Part shown: piece by piece, positions 10,701 to 18,782 of the stretch
How positions within the stretch are numbered: the first letter of the stretch is position 1
How the letters are laid out: each line of letters opens with the position of its first letter
From: Kitasatospora xanthocidica
GTDB lineage: Bacteria > Actinomycetota > Actinomycetes > Streptomycetales > Streptomycetaceae
Direction: 5' to 3'
Assembly (NCBI RefSeq): GCF_014656195.1
Contig: NZ_BNBY01000052.1
Coordinates: 1 to 35,275 of the forward strand
Length of the DNA: 35,275 nt
Position numbers and translations under genes: made by a program
Notes under the pieces: model-generated
Told to the model about the DNA's origin: nothing
Databases searched by the model: none
The model's input: the letters and a program-made list of their open reading frames with translations, nothing else

Positions 10701-13700
10701 ACCCGGGGACGCCCTGGAGCAGACCCTCGCCGAGGCGTTCGCCGGGGCCCTCGGCCTGGACCGGGTGGGCGTCCGGGACAGCTTCTTCCAGCTCGGCGGC
10801 GACTCGATGCGCGCCATCCGGGTGGTCGGCGCCCTGCGCGAGCGGGGGATCCGGCTGGCCGTGCACGACCTGTTCACCCATCAGCGGGTCGGCGAGCTCG
10901 CCGCCCTGGTCCGCGCCGCTGACGCCGCAGGACCGGACCAGGGCCCCGGCGCCGGGCCGGACGACGGACCGCTGGTGGAGCCGTTCGCCCTGATCGGCGC
11001 GGAGGACCGGGAACGGCTGCCGGACGGACTGGCCGACGCCTACCCGCTGGCGCAGACCCAGGCCGGCATGGTCTTCGAGATGCTCGCCGCCACCGACCGG
11101 GCGGTCTACCAGAACGTCTCCTGCTACCGGGTACGCGACGAGGAGCCCTTCGACCCCGACACCCTGCGGGAGGCCGGGCGGCTGCTGGTGGAGCGCCACG
11201 AGATCCTGCGCACCACCGTCGACCTCTCCGGCTACTCCCAGGTCCTGCAACTGGTCCACCGGCACGCCGAACTCCCCGTCCGCACCGAGGACCTGCGCGG
11301 CCTGCCGGCCGCCGACCAGCGGGCCCTGGTGGACGGGTTCCTGACCGCCGAGCGGCGCCGGCCGTTCGACCTCGCCACCGCCCCCCTGCTGCGGTACGCC
11401 GTCCACGTGATCGACGACCACGAGTGGTGGCTGACCCACACCGAGTGCCACGCCATCCTGGACGGCTGGAGCCACACCTCCGTGGTCGCCGAGCTGATCG
11501 CCCTCTACCGGGCCCTGCGCCAGGGAAAGCGCCCCGACCTGCCGCCCCCGCCGGACGTACGCTTCGCCGACTTCGTCGCGCTGGAGCTCGCGGCCCTCGA
11601 CTCGGCCGAGGACCGCGCCTTCTGGGCCGAACGGATCGGCCGGCACGAGAAGTTCGAGCTGCCCCCGGGCTGGGCCGGCAGCGAGCAGGACGAGCGGGCC
11701 CACATCGTCGACGTCGACCACGAGGACCTGCTGCCGGGCCTGCGCCGGCTCGCCGCGACCGCCGGCGCCTCCCTGAAGAGCGTGCTGCACACCGCCCACC
11801 TGGCGGCACTGGGCGTCGCCACCGGACGCACCCGGTTCTTCACCGGCCTGGTGACCAACGGCCGCCCCGAACGGGCCCGCGGCGACGAGGTGATGGGGCT
11901 GTACCTCAACACCGTGCCCTTCCCGGCCGACCTGTCCGCGCCGACCTGGCGCGCCCTGGTCGCGGACGTCTTCGCCGGCGAGGCCGAGCTGTGGCCGCAC
12001 CGCCGCTACCCGATGCCGGCCATGCGGCGCGAGTGGGGGGCCGACGCCCCGCTGGTCGAGGCCGCCTTCGGCTACCTGGACTTCCACGTGCTCGACTGGG
12101 AGTCCGGCGACATCGGGATGGTCGACGACTTCAGCCCGAGCGAACTCGGCCTGGAGGTCTGGACCTTCCCCGGCGTGCTGCGCCTCGGCGCCCGGCCCGC
12201 CGTGGTCGGCCGCCCTCAGCTCGCCCTGCTGGGGCGCGTCTACCGCCATGTGCTGGAATCGATGGCCGCCGACCCCGAGGCCGACCCGCGCGCCCTGACC
12301 CTGCCCCCGGCCGACCGGGCGGCGGCGCTGCGCGCCGGGCTCGGCCCCCAGGCGCCGAGCCCCGAGGCCGGGTCGGTGCACGAGCTGGTGGCGCGCCAGG
12401 CCCGGCGGACGCCGCACGCGACGGCGCTGCGCCACGGCGAGGAGACCGTCGGGTACGCGGAGCTGGAGCGCCGGGCCGCCCGGCTCGCCCACCGGCTGCG
12501 GACCCTCGGCGTCGGGCCCGACACGGTCGTCGGGCTGCACCTGCCGCGCACCCCGGACCTGGTCACCGCCCAACTGGCCGTGCTCAAGGCGGGCGGCGCC
12601 TTCCTCCCGCTCGACCCGGCCTACCCGGCCGACCGCCTGCGGCACATGCTGACCGACGCCCGCGCGGCCGTCCTGCTCACCACCCGCGAGCTGCGGCCCA
12701 CCCTGCCCCCCGACGCGCCCGGCACGGTCGAGGTGCTCGACCCGGAGGCGTACGCCGCGCTGCCGCCCTACGCGCCCGAGGGGCCCACGGACCCCGAGTC
12801 CCTCGCCTACCTGATCTACACCTCGGGGTCGACCGGCCGGCCCAAGGGCGTCGGCGTCCCGCACCGGGCCGCCCTCAACCTGCGCCAGGCCCAGTGCGGA
12901 CCGCTCGACGTGCGGCCCGGCGACCGGGTGCTCCAGTACGCCTCGCCCAGCTTCGACGCGTACGTCTGGGAGCTGCTGATGACGCTCACCCACGGCGCCG
13001 AGCTGGTGCTGCCGCCGCCCGACACCGACCCGGGCGACCTGCGGCAGCAGTCCGCCCTGGTCACCCACATGACCGTGCCGCCGTCCCTGCTCTCCCAGCA
13101 GGACCCGGCCGACTTCCCGCGGCTGCGGGTGGTGGTCTCGGCGGGCGAGGCCTGCTCGGCGGCCCAGGCCTCGCGCTGGTCGCGGCACGCCACCTTCGTC
13201 AACGCCTACGGACCGACCGAGACCGCCGTCTGCGCCACGCTCGCCCCGGTCACGGCCACCGGCGACGACCGGCCGCCGTCGATCGGCGGCCCGATCGCCG
13301 GGGTGTCCGCGTACGTCCTCGACGACGGCCTGCGGCCGCTGCCGGACGGGGTGCGCGGCGAGCTGTACGTCGGCGGCGACGGCGTCGCCCGCGGCTACCT
13401 GAACCGCCCGGCGGCCACCGCCGCGGCGTTCGTCCCCGACCCCTACGGCGGCCGGCCCGGCGCCCGGCTCTACCGCACCGGCGACCTGGTGTCCCGCTCG
13501 GCCGACGGCACCCTGCAGTACCACGGCCGCCGCGACCACCAGGTGAAGGTGCGCGGCCTGCGGATCGAACCGGGCGAGATCGAGGAACTGCTGCTCGGCC
13601 ACCCCGACGTGGCCGCCGCCGCCGTCACCGTGCACCGCGGCGCCGGCCCCGACGCCACCCTGGTGGCGTACACCAGGGCCGTGCCCGGCCGCACCGCGGA

Positions 13701-14970
13701 CCCGGCCGGGCTGCGCGAACACCTGCGCGGCCGGCTCCCGCAGGCCCTGCTGCCGACGCACTACCTGGCCGTCGAGGAGTTCCCGCTCAACCCGGCCGGC
13801 AAGGTCGACCGGGCGGCGCTGCCCGCCCCGGACGCCCTGCGGCCGCAGCTCGGCTCGGCGTACGCCGCGCCCTCCACCGACCTGGAGCGGGCGCTCTGCG
13901 AGGCCTGGGGCGAGGCGCTCGGCGTGGCCGCGGTCGGCGTCCACGACGACTTCTTCGACCTGGGCGGGCACTCGCTGGCGATGATGCGGATCGTCGCCAC
14001 CCTGCGGGCCCGGCACGGTCTGGAGCTGCGCTTCCGCTCCTTCATCGAGAACCGGACGGTGGCCAGGCTCGCCGCCGAGCTGGAGTCCGCCCGGGCGGCC
14101 GAGGAGACGGACACGGCCGAGGGGACCGGCGGCGCCCTGGTCTGGATCCGCGAGGGAGGCACCGGGACCCCGCTGTTCTGCGTCCACCCCGGCGGCGGCA
14201 GCGCGCACTGGTACCTGCGGCTGGCCCCGCACCTGGACCCCGACCTCCCGGTGGCCGCCTTCGAGTGGCCCGGCCCGCACGACAGCCCGACGGCACCCGG
14301 TGCCGAGGAGATGGCCGAGCGCTACCTCGCCGAACTGCGCCGGGCGCAGCCCGCCGGTCCGTACCGGCTGTTCAGCTGGTGCGGCGGCAGCGGGATCGCC
14401 TCGGAGCTGGCCCACCGGCTGGCGGACGCCGGCGAGGAGGTCACCTTCCTGCTGCTCGACCCTGGGCTGGACGCCCACCGGCGGGCCGAGGGCTGGCGGG
14501 AGTTCGCCCTGATCCAGCGGCTGGAGCAGCTGACCGCCGAGCTGGCGCGGGGCGGCGCCGCGGCCGACACCCCGGCCCGGCGCCAGGAGATCCTGGAGCT
14601 GCTGGACCACCTGGTGGACGACGTCGACGAGGAGACCGGGATCACCCTGCCCGAAGAGGGCATCGGCGAGGTCTGGCCGCGCGAGGCGCGGATCTGGCGC
14701 GAGGTGATGGAGATGGACCTCGCCTACCGGCACCGCCCGTTCGCCCTCCACCTGCACCTGATCGCCAGCGACGAACTGGCCCAGGGGCGCCACGAGGTGT
14801 CGTACGGCCAGGAGTTCGCCGACTACGTGCGGCGCTGGGGCGAGCTGGCCACCGGCGGCGTGACGGTCCACCGGATCGGCGGCGACCACTTCGGCGTGAT
14901 GAAGCCGCCGTACGTGTCCGACCTGGCGGGCGTGATCGAGCGGGTGATCGCCGCGGACGCCCGGGAGTAG
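7717..14970 (+). CDS. Nonribosomal peptide synthetase, C-A-T-C*-A-T-TE (terminal two modules)
   Basis: 2417 residues, starting inside the ATGA overlap with the preceding synthetase gene. The first ~30 residues (SARRAELLRRRLEG) resemble an acceptor docking segment. Order: C3 (HHIAADG from His171), A3 (core motif from Tyr647), T3 (LGGDS, Ser1030), C4 (~1090-1530), A4 (core motif from Tyr1701), T4 (LGGHS, Ser2086), TE (~2135-2410). Pocket residues: A3 D-V-W-H-V-S-L-V-D, a serine code; A4 D-A-W-T-V-A-A-V-C, a phenylalanine code. C4 is divergent: its core is CHAILDG (Cys1244-Gly1250) and it has the TGLVTNGRPE and GLYLNTVPF stretches I associate with modified-amino-acid C domains that dehydrate Ser/Thr. 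In the TE the nucleophile elbow reads SWCGG, so Cys2222 occupies the Ser position, with Asp2248 and His2391 completing the triad. The TE makes this the chain-releasing protein. Confidence 0.97.
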   Translation: MSETVDRSARRAELLRRRLEGGAAPRPADGIGRAPRTGPLPLSSAQRRLWILDRMRPGGTAYLMTAALHLRGPLDHRALHTALDALPARHEVLRTRYPVVGDEPVQLVDEPSPVPLDELDLRELDRPAAEARIDALTSSERRPVDLATGPVLRATLARLAEDEHALLLTFHHIAADGWSEDLLVTEFTARYAAACSGEPAAAPPAELQYADYAVWQRERLAGAPSERQLAFWRDRLAGLPPLELPTDRPRPPVWDSAGDQVPVAVPADTAGRLTALAREHGATPFMALLAAYAVLLSRWSGQRDLAVGTPVAGRDRAELQSMVGLFLNTLVLRTDLSGTPSFTDLLRRVREGAMDAYAHQELPFELLVDELVPERDPSRNPLFTTMLLWEDAATAGAVPAGGLTVGRLPVGESSAKVDLTLGLTEQPDGSLAGGITYASALFDRATVERFAAQLARLLESAVAAPGLPVHELDVLPPAERTLLLETWNDTARGYPAGTLTALVEAQARRVPDAPALRGQGVTVSYAELNTRANRLAHRLRALGVGPESVVGVRLHRGAELVVALLGVLKAGGAYLPLDPEYPAERLAFMLADSGARVVIGHGGQSSAGAAPADSGVLPVDIAEDLSGLPTEDPAPLCEPAHPAYVIYTSGSTGRPKGVVVEHRAITNRLHWMQEAYRLGPDDRILHKTPTGFDVSVWELFWPLVTGATMVLAKPGGHRDPAYLAELIAGEGVTTLHFVPSMLREFLAGELPPLPALRRMVCSGEALPGELAEAVHRRIGCELHNLYGPTEAAVDVTAVRCLPGETVTIGRPIANTRTYLVDADLRPVPIGVAGELLLGGVQLARGYLARPGLTAERFVPSPFATAPGERLYRTGDRARLRPDGAIEYLGRLDDQVKIRGQRVEPGEIEEALASAPGVAAAAVTVHDGRLVAHLAPRAVDAAAVREHLHHRLPAQLHPAHWLLHDALPLTPSGKTDRRALPAPDGSRSALAGEYVAPGDALEQTLAEAFAGALGLDRVGVRDSFFQLGGDSMRAIRVVGALRERGIRLAVHDLFTHQRVGELAALVRAADAAGPDQGPGAGPDDGPLVEPFALIGAEDRERLPDGLADAYPLAQTQAGMVFEMLAATDRAVYQNVSCYRVRDEEPFDPDTLREAGRLLVERHEILRTTVDLSGYSQVLQLVHRHAELPVRTEDLRGLPAADQRALVDGFLTAERRRPFDLATAPLLRYAVHVIDDHEWWLTHTECHAILDGWSHTSVVAELIALYRALRQGKRPDLPPPPDVRFADFVALELAALDSAEDRAFWAERIGRHEKFELPPGWAGSEQDERAHIVDVDHEDLLPGLRRLAATAGASLKSVLHTAHLAALGVATGRTRFFTGLVTNGRPERARGDEVMGLYLNTVPFPADLSAPTWRALVADVFAGEAELWPHRRYPMPAMRREWGADAPLVEAAFGYLDFHVLDWESGDIGMVDDFSPSELGLEVWTFPGVLRLGARPAVVGRPQLALLGRVYRHVLESMAADPEADPRALTLPPADRAAALRAGLGPQAPSPEAGSVHELVARQARRTPHATALRHGEETVGYAELERRAARLAHRLRTLGVGPDTVVGLHLPRTPDLVTAQLAVLKAGGAFLPLDPAYPADRLRHMLTDARAAVLLTTRELRPTLPPDAPGTVEVLDPEAYAALPPYAPEGPTDPESLAYLIYTSGSTGRPKGVGVPHRAALNLRQAQCGPLDVRPGDRVLQYASPSFDAYVWELLMTLTHGAELVLPPPDTDPGDLRQQSALVTHMTVPPSLLSQQDPADFPRLRVVVSAGEACSAAQASRWSRHATFVNAYGPTETAVCATLAPVTATGDDRPPSIGGPIAGVSAYVLDDGLRPLPDGVRGELYVGGDGVARGYLNRPAATAAAFVPDPYGGRPGARLYRTGDLVSRSADGTLQYHGRRDHQVKVRGLRIEPGEIEELLLGHPDVAAAAVTVHRGAGPDATLVAYTRAVPGRTADPAGLREHLRGRLPQALLPTHYLAVEEFPLNPAGKVDRAALPAPDALRPQLGSAYAAPSTDLERALCEAWGEALGVAAVGVHDDFFDLGGHSLAMMRIVATLRARHGLELRFRSFIENRTVARLAAELESARAAEETDTAEGTGGALVWIREGGTGTPLFCVHPGGGSAHWYLRLAPHLDPDLPVAAFEWPGPHDSPTAPGAEEMAERYLAELRRAQPAGPYRLFSWCGGSGIASELAHRLADAGEEVTFLLLDPGLDAHRRAEGWREFALIQRLEQLTAELARGGAAADTPARRQEILELLDHLVDDVDEETGITLPEEGIGEVWPREARIWREVMEMDLAYRHRPFALHLHLIASDELAQGRHEVSYGQEFADYVRRWGELATGGVTVHRIGGDHFGVMKPPYVSDLAGVIERVIAADARE

Positions 14971-14981
14971 CCGGGTGCGGG

Positions 14982-15013
14982 CCGGTGGGGCGCCGGGGAC
15001 GGCGCCCCACCGG
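14982..15013. terminator. Bidirectional hairpin terminator between NRPS and LuxR genes
   Basis: Perfect 13-bp stem (CCGGTGGGGCGCC at 14982-14994 with its complement at 15001-15013) and a 6-nt loop, placed between the stop codon of the last NRPS gene (14970) and the stop of the convergent regulator (15025). No T-run follows, as is common in actinomycetes. Confidence 0.8.
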
Positions 15014-15024
15014 GTCAGCGGCCT

Positions 15025-15741
15025 CTAGATCAGCCCGGCCCGGACGGCGTGCGCCACGGCGTGGGCCCGGTTGCGGACCTGCAGCCGCGCCATCAGGTCG
15101 TAGAGGGCGTTCTTCACCGTGTGCTGGGAGCAGGACAGCGTCCGGGCGATCGCGGCGTTGTCGTGGCCCTCGGCCACCAGGGCGAGCACCAGGGACTGCC
15201 GGGCCGTCAGCGGCGTGCCGGGGCGCGGCGTGCCGGTCTCCTCCGCCCCGGCGGGGAACAGCCGCAGCACCACGCCCTGCGGGATCATCCCCTCGCCGTG
15301 CCGCGCGGTGCGGACGGCGGCGGCGAGCCGGTGCGGGGCGGTGTCGGTGGCGCGCAGCATGGCCCGCGCGCCGGAGCGCACGGCGCGCAGCACCCCGCCC
15401 GCGGTGAACCGCTCGGCGACCAGCAGCACCCCGGGCTCGGCCCCGGACGGCCCCGGTGGCGGGCAGATCCCGAGGGCCTCCTCGACCGTCCCGCCGACGG
15501 CGACGGTGACCGCGCCCGGCGGTCCGTCGAGGGGTCGGCTGCCGAGCACTTCCACGCCCGCCCGTCTCAGCGCGCCGGCGAGGGTCTCGTACCCGGCGAG
15601 GTCGGTGGCCCGGAGGTAGGCGCGCAGCCGGTGGCCCGCGGCGGCCTGCGCCCGGTCGGCCGCCGGGGACGGGGACGACGGGCCGGTCGGCGTCCCGGGC
15701 AGTGTCCCGGCCGGCGCCTCGGCCACCGCCGCGCCGCTCAC
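15025..15741 (-). CDS. LuxR-family transcriptional regulator (second gene of a coupled pair)
   Basis: 238 residues from the GTG at 15741, whose GTGA overlaps the stop of the upstream regulator; I prefer this start over a longer in-frame ORF beginning at 15849 because the overlap gives tight coupling. The C-terminal ~65 residues are a LuxR/GerE helix-turn-helix (LTARQSLVLALVAEGHDN, then SQHTVKNALYDLMARL and RNRAHAVAHA). The N-terminal part resembles a degenerate receiver-like alpha/beta domain without a recognisable phospho-acceptor Asp pocket, so control by phosphorylation is doubtful. It is paralogous to its neighbour and converges on the NRPS operon, so it is a likely regulator of it (inference). 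Confidence 0.87.
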   Translation of the reverse strand: MSGAAVAEAPAGTLPGTPTGPSSPSPAADRAQAAAGHRLRAYLRATDLAGYETLAGALRRAGVEVLGSRPLDGPPGAVTVAVGGTVEEALGICPPPGPSGAEPGVLLVAERFTAGGVLRAVRSGARAMLRATDTAPHRLAAAVRTARHGEGMIPQGVVLRLFPAGAEETGTPRPGTPLTARQSLVLALVAEGHDNAAIARTLSCSQHTVKNALYDLMARLQVRNRAHAVAHAVRAGLI

Positions 15742-16346
15742 AGCAGCCCTCCGCGCAGCGCGAAGGCGACCGCGTGGGCGCGGTTGCGCAGCCGGAACCG
15801 CTGGGTGATGTCGCGCAGCACGGTCGTCACGGTCCGCACCGAGTAGCACAGCTCCCGGGCGATCTCCTCGGTCTCCCGGCCCTCGGCGACCAGCCGCAGC
15901 ACCGTGCGTTCGCGGTCGCTGAGGCCGGGGCCGCCGGCGTACGGCCGCGCCGCGCCCTCCCGGTGCTCCAGCAGTTCGTCGAGCAGGTCGGCGGACATGG
16001 TGCAGTCGCCGCCGGCGGCCGAGAGCACGGTGCGCACCAGGCGGTCGGCGGTCACCTCGCGGCGGCGCAGCAGTCCGGCCACGCCCGCGGTGATGGCCTG
16101 GCGCGCATCGGCGGCGACCAGTTCGGTGGCAACCAGGACCACTTCGGGCCGCTGCTCCTGCTCACGGGTGGTGGTGACCAGGTCCAGGGCCGGGCGGTCC
16201 ACCTGGTCGACGATCACGACCGCCACCCGGGCGGGCTCGTTCGGGAGCACCAGGGCGACCTCCGGACTGTTGCCCAGGGTGCTGGCGGCTCCCGCCTCCA
16301 GGACGGGATCCAGTGCTACGACGCTGACGGACAGGGCATTCCCCAT
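15738..16346 (-). CDS. LuxR-family transcriptional regulator (first gene of a coupled pair)
   Basis: 202 residues from ATG at 16346, chosen because GAGGAG lies about 8 nt before it; the longer open frame up to 16538 has no such site. N-terminal part starts MGNALSVSVVALDPVLEAG and looks like an atypical receiver (strands VALV, VAVVIVD, EVVLVATE); Asp in VAVVIVDQVD is at about the place of the phospho-acceptor but the acidic pocket is not obvious. The C-terminal HTH (LSDRERTVLRLVAEGRETEE, then YSVRTVTTVLRDI and RNRAHAVAFALRGG) is clear LuxR type. No histidine kinase gene adjoins. Stop overlaps the GTG of the next regulator (GTGA). A perfect 7-1-7 palindrome lies 54 bp upstream and may be an operator. 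Confidence 0.87.
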   Translation of the reverse strand: MGNALSVSVVALDPVLEAGAASTLGNSPEVALVLPNEPARVAVVIVDQVDRPALDLVTTTREQEQRPEVVLVATELVAADARQAITAGVAGLLRRREVTADRLVRTVLSAAGGDCTMSADLLDELLEHREGAARPYAGGPGLSDRERTVLRLVAEGRETEEIARELCYSVRTVTTVLRDITQRFRLRNRAHAVAFALRGGLL

Positions 16347-16399
16347 AGAGCGGCTCCTCGATCGACGCGCGGTGAGTCCTCCTGGGCCTTGAGCATCGG

Positions 16400-16414
16400 T
16401 CGAGCCCGGCTCGA
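16400..16414. promoter_or_regulatory. Palindrome upstream of the LuxR pair, candidate operator
   Basis: TCGAGCC-C-GGCTCGA, a perfect 15-bp palindrome with one central base, starting 54 bp before the first regulator's ATG. Its position suggests an operator for autoregulation or for another regulator; no direct evidence of the binding protein. Confidence 0.45.
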
Positions 16415-16557
16415 GCCGCATGGGGGATGCTCCCCCGCATTCCGCCCACGCCCGAGGCCGCCCCTGCCCCGGACCCGCCGGAGTCCCCCGTGGCCTGCCG
16501 GAACACCGCCGACCGCGGTGCGCCCCGGGCCGTGGCACACTCCGGCCCGGGGCCGCA

Positions 16558-16574
16558 TGGGGGGATCGCCCCCA
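16558..16574. repeat. REP-like G-rich hairpin, second copy of a pair (first at 16422-16436)
   Basis: TGGGGG-GATCG-CCCCCA stem-loop; a near copy (GCCGCATGGGGGAT...CCCCC) lies about 140 bp to the left. It is 55 bp downstream of the phospholipase D stop and could act as terminator for that gene. Confidence 0.4.
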
Positions 16575-16628
16575 GGTTTCCGGCGGCCCCGGGCCGGGTG
16601 GTGGGGTGTCAGCCCCGGTTCACCGGTG

Positions 16629-18299
<1,671 letters not shown>

Positions 18300-18328
18300 G
18301 TACGGGTCCTTCATGAGAGGCCGGGGAC

Positions 18329-18372
18329 GTTCACCCGGGTGACACCAATGGATTACCCAAGGGTAACCTGAT
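18329..18372 (+). promoter_or_regulatory. Four 11-nt direct repeats resembling a PhoP (PHO-box) array
   Basis: Four contiguous 11-bp units: GTTCACCCGGG, TGACACCAATG, GATTACCCAAG, GGTAACCTGAT. All share ACC at positions 5-7. The first fits the published streptomycete unit G(G/T)TCAYYYRSG at every position; the others match about 7, 8 and 8 of 11. The array reads on the + strand, opposite to the phospholipase gene, and lies 15-30 bp before its start. A 6-2-6 inverted repeat TTACCC-AA-GGGTAA falls inside it. Confidence 0.6.
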
Positions 18373-18393
18373 GTGATGTCAGGATCCTGCCAA
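18365..18393 (-). promoter_or_regulatory. Candidate promoter of phospholipase D
   Basis: On the - strand TTGGCA (18393-18388) is followed after 17 bp by CAGGTT (18370-18365), predicting transcription from about 18358 and a 45-60 nt leader. The -10 overlaps the last PHO-box-like unit. Confidence 0.45.
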
Positions 18394-18433
18394 CGCCGCC
18401 GCCCCGCCACCCGCCGGGTCGGCCGTACACGAG

Positions 18434-18691
18434 CTAACATCCTAACCCCGGCCGGGAGTTGACCCCGACCAGGCCTCTTCGGAAATATCGCCGACCGGAC
18501 CGGACGGGCCGCTCACCCCCGCCCCCGGACCCGGCATACGGATGACAGTGGTTCCGGACCGCGCGCCGTCCGCCGTTCGGTCCACCGCGTTCCCGGCACG
18601 CGAGCCGAGGGGTGTCTGACGATTCCCGCCGGGCGTGCGACGCCGGGGCACGCACCTCGCCGCGTTGTCGTCGGTCGCCGATGCTCCGCAT
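18434..18691 (-). CDS. Doubtful small ORF starting inside the MITE-like element
   Basis: 85 residues, Arg/Gly-rich, no recognised domain. The reason to list it is the strong ribosome-binding stretch GGAGGAGGGAG (18705-18695) three bases before the ATG at 18691, about 75 bp inside the right terminal repeat. That is the usual place for a transposase start in an insertion sequence, so this may be the start of a lost transposase reading out through the left end of a deleted element. It may not be translated. Confidence 0.22.
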   Translation of the reverse strand: MRSIGDRRQRGEVRAPASHARRESSDTPRLACRERGGPNGGRRAVRNHCHPYAGSGGGGERPVRSGRRYFRRGLVGVNSRPGLGC

Positions 18692-18766
18692 GGACTCCCT
18701 CCTCCGCCTTGCGATGCACGCACCCCAACGCCGCACGCTGATCCGACGCGAATCGTCAGACACCCC
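18609..18766. mobile_element. MITE-like element, 158 bp with 17-bp perfect terminal inverted repeats
   Basis: GGGGTGTCTGACGATTC at 18609-18625 is repeated as its exact complement at 18750-18766, 124 bp apart. The right end carries a Shine-Dalgarno and ATG reading leftward, consistent with a deletion derivative of an insertion sequence that kept both ends. I find no target-site duplication at its borders, and no intact transposase. It ends 13 bp before the polyprenyl synthase start. The alternative is a pair of distant operator half-sites. Confidence 0.5.
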
Positions 18767-18767
18767 C

Positions 18768-18782
18768 TACGCTGAGCGCATG
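18768..18782 (+). promoter_or_regulatory. Leaderless-type -10 element of the polyprenyl synthase gene
   Basis: TACGCT, six bases, then ATG: the spacing typical of leaderless streptomycete genes, in keeping with the lack of a ribosome-binding site before this ATG. No good -35 is seen; the upstream bases belong to the right end of the MITE-like element. Confidence 0.45.

Larger units (their letters stand above)
16347..16628. other. Intergenic region between LuxR pair and phospholipase D
   Basis: 282 bp without a gene. It contains the palindrome at 16400-16414 and two related G5/C5 hairpins, at 16422-16436 (GGGGG-ATGCT-CCCCC) and 16558-16574 (TGGGGG-GATCG-CCCCCA), both preceded by the same GCCGCAT sequence. 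An 11-nt direct repeat GGTGTCAGCCC sits at 16605 and 16625, the second copy crossing the phospholipase stop codon. One of the hairpins could terminate the phospholipase transcript. Confidence 0.5.

Noticed and set aside
2609..14889. Very long - strand open frames opposite the NRPS genes (for example 2609-7840 and 8602-14889)
   Set aside because: They mirror the NRPS codon bias in the antisense frame, encode Gly/Arg/Gln-rich protein without domains, and the + strand frames contain all NRPS core motifs.
18459..18488. TTGACC-18-AAATAT as a rightward promoter
   Set aside because: The -10 is poor and no gene follows for about 290 bp, so it is not supported.
18612..18779. Longer N-terminus for the polyprenyl synthase gene
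   Set aside because: The added 56 codons lie in the MITE-like element, are Arg-rich and match no prenyltransferase; a leaderless -10/ATG spacing supports 18780.
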